The notes under the pieces are model-generated. The model was not told the DNA's origin. It worked only from the letters and a program-made list of their open reading frames with translations, and did no database searches. The translations under genes and the position numbers were made by a program. Positions 61,234-64,000 of a DNA stretch of 64,000 nucleotides are shown here, piece after piece. Location of the stretch: positions 2,248,501-2,312,500 of the forward strand of contig NZ_CP089538.1 in assembly GCF_021233055.1 (NCBI RefSeq), given 5' to 3'. Numbering within the stretch: position 1 is the stretch's first letter; each line of letters starts with the position of its first letter. This stretch comes from Spirosoma oryzicola (GTDB taxonomy: Bacteria; Bacteroidota; Bacteroidia; Cytophagales; Spirosomataceae).

Positions 61234-62160
61234 TTAAACCATAGCACCTACGCGTTCCAGCAGGGCTTTCGTTTTGCGGATACCTTCGTATTCGTCTACT
61301 TTATCGCCTTCATATTCAATACCGGCAATACCTTTGAAACCGCTGTCTTTGACGATCTTCATAATGCGGTTGTAATCCGTTTCAACGCAGTTACCGTTTG
61401 CGTCGAAGTTGTAGGTTTTGGCTGACACGCCTTTTGCGTAGGGCAGCAATTCCTGCGTACCCTGATATCGATCATATTCTTCTACGCAGCTATGACCCTC
61501 GCCCCGCTTAAGGCAGAAATTGCCGAAGTCCGGCAGGGTTCCCACGTTTTTCATGTTCACCTGCTTCATAACACCCGCCAGCCATTTGCCTTCCGACGAA
61601 TAGCCGCCGTGATTTTCGACAATGACGTTGATGTTCATGGTTTTGGCAAATTCGCCGAGCTTACCGAGCCCTTCAACGGCTGCTTTAGCTACCTCATCAG
61701 CGGTTCCTTTCCCGGCGGCATTGACGCGGATGGTTTTGCAGCCCAGGTACTTGGCGCACTCGACCCAGCGGTGGTGATTTTCAACCGCTTTACTCAGTTC
61801 GGCTGTGTCGGTAGCGCCCAGATTACCTTCTCCGTCGATCATGATCAGGTGGTTCGTGATGCCGTTGTCTTTGCAGCGGGTCAGCAGGTCATTGAGGTAA
61901 GTTTTATCCTGTGCTTTATCCTTGAAAAACTGATTGACGTATTCAACGATACTGATGTCGAACTCTTTGCGGGCAATGCCCGGAAAATCCAGATTCGTAA
62001 TTTTTTTGGCGAACAGCGATTTGTGTAGGGACCATTCCGCCAGCGAAATGTCGAAAAACATTTTTTTCTTACCAGCTTCGGCAAACGCAGACGGGGCAAT
62101 TGATAAGGCAGCCAGTGATCCGGCGGCCTGCTTCAGAAACGAACGGCGATTCGTATTCAT
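61234..62160 (-). CDS. Exported hydroxypyruvate-isomerase-like TIM barrel
   Basis: 308 residues with a Tat leader (NTNRRSFLKQAAGSLAALS...APSAFA). Then a xylose-isomerase-like TIM barrel (MFFDISLAEWSLHKSLF; NVIVENHGGYSSEGKWL; GTLPDFGNFCLKRGEG; AGIEYEGDKVDEYEG). Members of this Tat-exported group are widespread in Bacteroidota, often annotated sugar phosphate isomerase/epimerase; substrate unknown. Divergent to the threonine dehydratase gene. Confidence 0.85.
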   Translation of the reverse strand: MNTNRRSFLKQAAGSLAALSIAPSAFAEAGKKKMFFDISLAEWSLHKSLFAKKITNLDFPGIARKEFDISIVEYVNQFFKDKAQDKTYLNDLLTRCKDNGITNHLIMIDGEGNLGATDTAELSKAVENHHRWVECAKYLGCKTIRVNAAGKGTADEVAKAAVEGLGKLGEFAKTMNINVIVENHGGYSSEGKWLAGVMKQVNMKNVGTLPDFGNFCLKRGEGHSCVEEYDRYQGTQELLPYAKGVSAKTYNFDANGNCVETDYNRIMKIVKDSGFKGIAGIEYEGDKVDEYEGIRKTKALLERVGAMV

Positions 62161-62329
62161 GGAGGAAGGGATTTAGTACGTGAGTTTTCGAAAACAAAAG
62201 ACAGCGATCCTAGCCAGAAAATCAAGTTGGAGCGGAAGACAGCCGGTAAGAAAAGGGTTCTCCAGCGCATAATTACCTGCCTAGCGGACGTTTTCTTTGT
62301 AATTTGCGCCCTTCGATGCTTCAAAATCC

Positions 62330-63277
62330 ATGATCTCTTTAGCTACCATCCGTGAGGCACACGACCGTATTCGGCCTTACATCCACCGTACCCCCGTTTT
62401 AACGAACCACACGATCAACGACCGGGTCGGAGCCGAGCTGTTTTTTAAATGTGAGAACTTTCAGAAAGTGGGTGCTTTTAAAGCGCGGGGTGGTTTGAAC
62501 GCCGTGTTGCAGGTTGCCGAACATCAGGAAGGAAAGGCGATTACGACGCACTCGTCGGGCAATCACGCCCAGGCGGTTGCCTTTGCCGCCCGTCAGGTCG
62601 GAATGCCTGCTTACATCGTGATGCCGCGCACGGCTCCCCAGGTCAAGAAGGACGCGGTGCGAAACTACGGGGCTGACATCATCGAATGCGAACCTACGCT
62701 CGACGCTCGTGAAGCCGGGGTTCGGGACGTCATCGAACGCACCGGAGCCGTACTGGTCCATCCGTTCGACGATGACCGGGTGATTGCCGGACAGGCTACG
62801 GCGGCCAAAGAACTGATCGAAGATTTTGGTACGGAAAAATCGTTCGATACGATCCTGGCTCCGGTTGGTGGGGGCGGTTTGCTCAGCGGAACGGCGCTGA
62901 TTACCCACTACCTGTCGCCCACGACGCGCGTGATTGCGGGTGAACCGGAAGGAGCTGCTGACGCCATCCTGTCGTTTCGCAGTGGCCGGGTCGAAAAAGC
63001 GCCCTACATTAACACTATCGCGGACGGACTCATGACAAACCTCAGCGAGCGGACACTACGCCTGATTCGCGAACACGTCGCTGATATTCTAACCGTTTCG
63101 GACGAAGAAATCATTGCGGCAATGCGTCTGGTGTGGGAGCGGATGAAAATTATTATCGAACCTTCGTGTGCCGTGCCGTTGGCGGCTGTATTAAAACATA
63201 AAGATCAGTTTGCGGGACAGCGCGTCGGTATTATTTTGACCGGAGGCAATGTAGACCTGGGCAAGCTGCCTTTTTAA
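62330..63277 (+). CDS. Catabolic threonine/serine dehydratase (or serine racemase-like)
   Basis: 315 residues, fold-type II PLP enzyme. PLP lysine in KVGAFKARGG (Lys51), SSGNHAQAVAFAA, phosphate-binding GGGGLLSGTAL, and the C-terminal SCAVPLAAVL. No C-terminal ACT domain, so it is the short TdcB/serine-racemase type, not the regulated biosynthetic IlvA. Deaminates threonine or serine in the cytosol. Start at the ATG at 62330. The mannosyltransferase gene begins 26 bases later. Confidence 0.9.
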   Translation: MISLATIREAHDRIRPYIHRTPVLTNHTINDRVGAELFFKCENFQKVGAFKARGGLNAVLQVAEHQEGKAITTHSSGNHAQAVAFAARQVGMPAYIVMPRTAPQVKKDAVRNYGADIIECEPTLDAREAGVRDVIERTGAVLVHPFDDDRVIAGQATAAKELIEDFGTEKSFDTILAPVGGGGLLSGTALITHYLSPTTRVIAGEPEGAADAILSFRSGRVEKAPYINTIADGLMTNLSERTLRLIREHVADILTVSDEEIIAAMRLVWERMKIIIEPSCAVPLAAVLKHKDQFAGQRVGIILTGGNVDLGKLPF

Positions 63278-63303
63278 CGATACCGCTCGGATTACTCCCT
63301 ACA

Positions 63304-64000
63304 ATGAACACAAGTTTACAGTTGATACGTCGCGATTCACGGTTACGGTGGCTCCTGCTTTTCTCGCTGCTTCTACAGATTATTTTCTGCATTACTCAGG
63401 TTGGTTTCCTGCATCCTGATCAGCATTTTCAATTAATCGAGTTTTCTTCCTGGCAACTGGGCGAACCGTCCGGGGCCACCGGGGTGTGGGAGTTAAACAG
63501 CCATATACGGCCTACGCTTCAGGTGTACCTGTTTTCGGGCTTCGTTACCGTGTGCCAATTTTTGCAGATTAATGATCCGTATAGCCAACTAGCTGTTCTC
63601 CGAGTCCTTTTTGGCGTATCCGGGTTCGTCTTGTTTAATGCCCTGGGTATTCATTACTTCAAGTCGGACAGAAAGCGACTTTTTCTCGTATTGCTGCTGA
63701 TCAATTTGTCCTGGTCGCTGCCGTACGTTCGCACTCTGTTCAGCTCCGAAATCGCATCGTCTATCGTGTTCTTCGGCGCTATTCTCCTGTACGAAAAGAG
63801 AAATGAGAAATTTGCCTATGTTTTCCTGACCGGATTGCTGTTCAGCCTGGCGTTCTACTTTCGTTTTCAGATCGCGTTCGGCGTTGTCGGATTCGGCATA
63901 TGGTTGCTGATCATCGAAAAAAAATACAGTAACCTGCTGCCCCTGGCCATCGGCTTTCTCGTCGGGGTGGGTATCAACGTATTCCTCGATTACCATTTTT
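63304..64000 (+). CDS. GT22-like (ALG9/PIG-B type) mannosyltransferase, 3' truncated by window
   Basis: The ATG at 63304 opens a frame without stop to the window end (about 232 residues). It has many hydrophobic helices (LRWLLLFSLLLQIIFCITQ; LFLVLLLINLSWSLPYV; VFLTGLLFSLAFYF) and near the N-terminus HPDQHFQLIEF, the loop motif (HPDE..) of GT22 dolichol-phosphate-mannose-using transferases. HIRPTLQVY also fits. In bacteria such proteins are integral-membrane GT-C glycosyltransferases of envelope glycans. The rest lies beyond the window. Confidence 0.8.
   Translation, partial: MNTSLQLIRRDSRLRWLLLFSLLLQIIFCITQVGFLHPDQHFQLIEFSSWQLGEPSGATGVWELNSHIRPTLQVYLFSGFVTVCQFLQINDPYSQLAVLRVLFGVSGFVLFNALGIHYFKSDRKRLFLVLLLINLSWSLPYVRTLFSSEIASSIVFFGAILLYEKRNEKFAYVFLTGLLFSLAFYFRFQIAFGVVGFGIWLLIIEKKYSNLLPLAIGFLVGVGINVFLDYHF

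Noticed and set aside
61492..62028. 178-residue plus-strand ORF opposite the TIM-barrel gene
   Set aside because: Antisense of a Tat-exported protein with family motifs.

Overview
The window looks like chromosomal DNA of a Bacteroidota bacterium, most likely Cytophagales close to Spirosoma. The grounds are a TonB-dependent receptor, a secreted subtilase with a type IX secretion C-terminal domain, Bacteroidota-type families (GH140, GH88, DUF2911, DUF5009, a sodium:solute symporter preceded by a tiny membrane ORF), almost no Shine-Dalgarno sequences, and a few promoters resembling TTTG-N18-TAnnTTTG. I see no rRNA, tRNA, CRISPR array, transposase or prophage gene. The window cuts a gene at both ends: a TonB receptor on the left and a GT22-like mannosyltransferase on the right.

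Layout. 1-4509: a metal (probably copper) island with TonB receptor, HMA-AraC fusion regulator, 19-cysteine four-helix protein, Met/His-rich outer-membrane protein and a secreted HMA protein. 4706-11783: a minus-strand sugar-acid operon (GH88, TIM-barrel isomerase, two Gfo/Idh/MocA dehydrogenases, SDR, MFS transporter). 12159-16400: kynureninase, QueG, GrpE, DnaJ. 16681-31063: mixed genes (cytochrome c, molybdopterin-fold protein, GH35 beta-galactosidase, prolyl oligopeptidase, secreted unknowns, GH13, di-haem peroxidase, DUF5009 acyltransferase). 31431-43431: two divergent operons that together read as a D-apiose utilisation locus. 43446-63277: YdcF, OhrR/Ohr, DUF1622 pair, AraC regulator, cytochrome c, parallel beta-helix lipoprotein, SDR, symporter, DUF2911, NUDIX, macrodomain, subtilase, ketoglutarate-semialdehyde dehydrogenase, M20 peptidase, TIM-barrel isomerase and threonine dehydratase.

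The most interesting system is the 31.4-43.4 kb locus. Two GH140 (apiosidase-family) enzymes would release D-apiose; an Rbs-type ABC importer, split between the two operons, would import it; a Gfo/Idh/MocA dehydrogenase (ApsD-like), a lactonase (ApnL-like), an oxidoisomerase (ApnO-like) and a TIM-barrel enzyme (OiaC-like) would convert it to L-erythrulose; and a GntR/LacI-type regulator sits at the divergent promoter. Assignments rest on fold, motif and context, not on a search.

A second theme is non-coding repeats. Four 111-129 bp MITE-like elements form two pairs, each around a TTTTGTCAT/ATGACAAAA hairpin, and two loci carry a GTGTCGGTTT palindrome. Decayed gene fragments are visible for a TonB receptor (17979-18160), a GxxExxY-family protein (9411-9554) and possibly a membrane protein (31091-31288).
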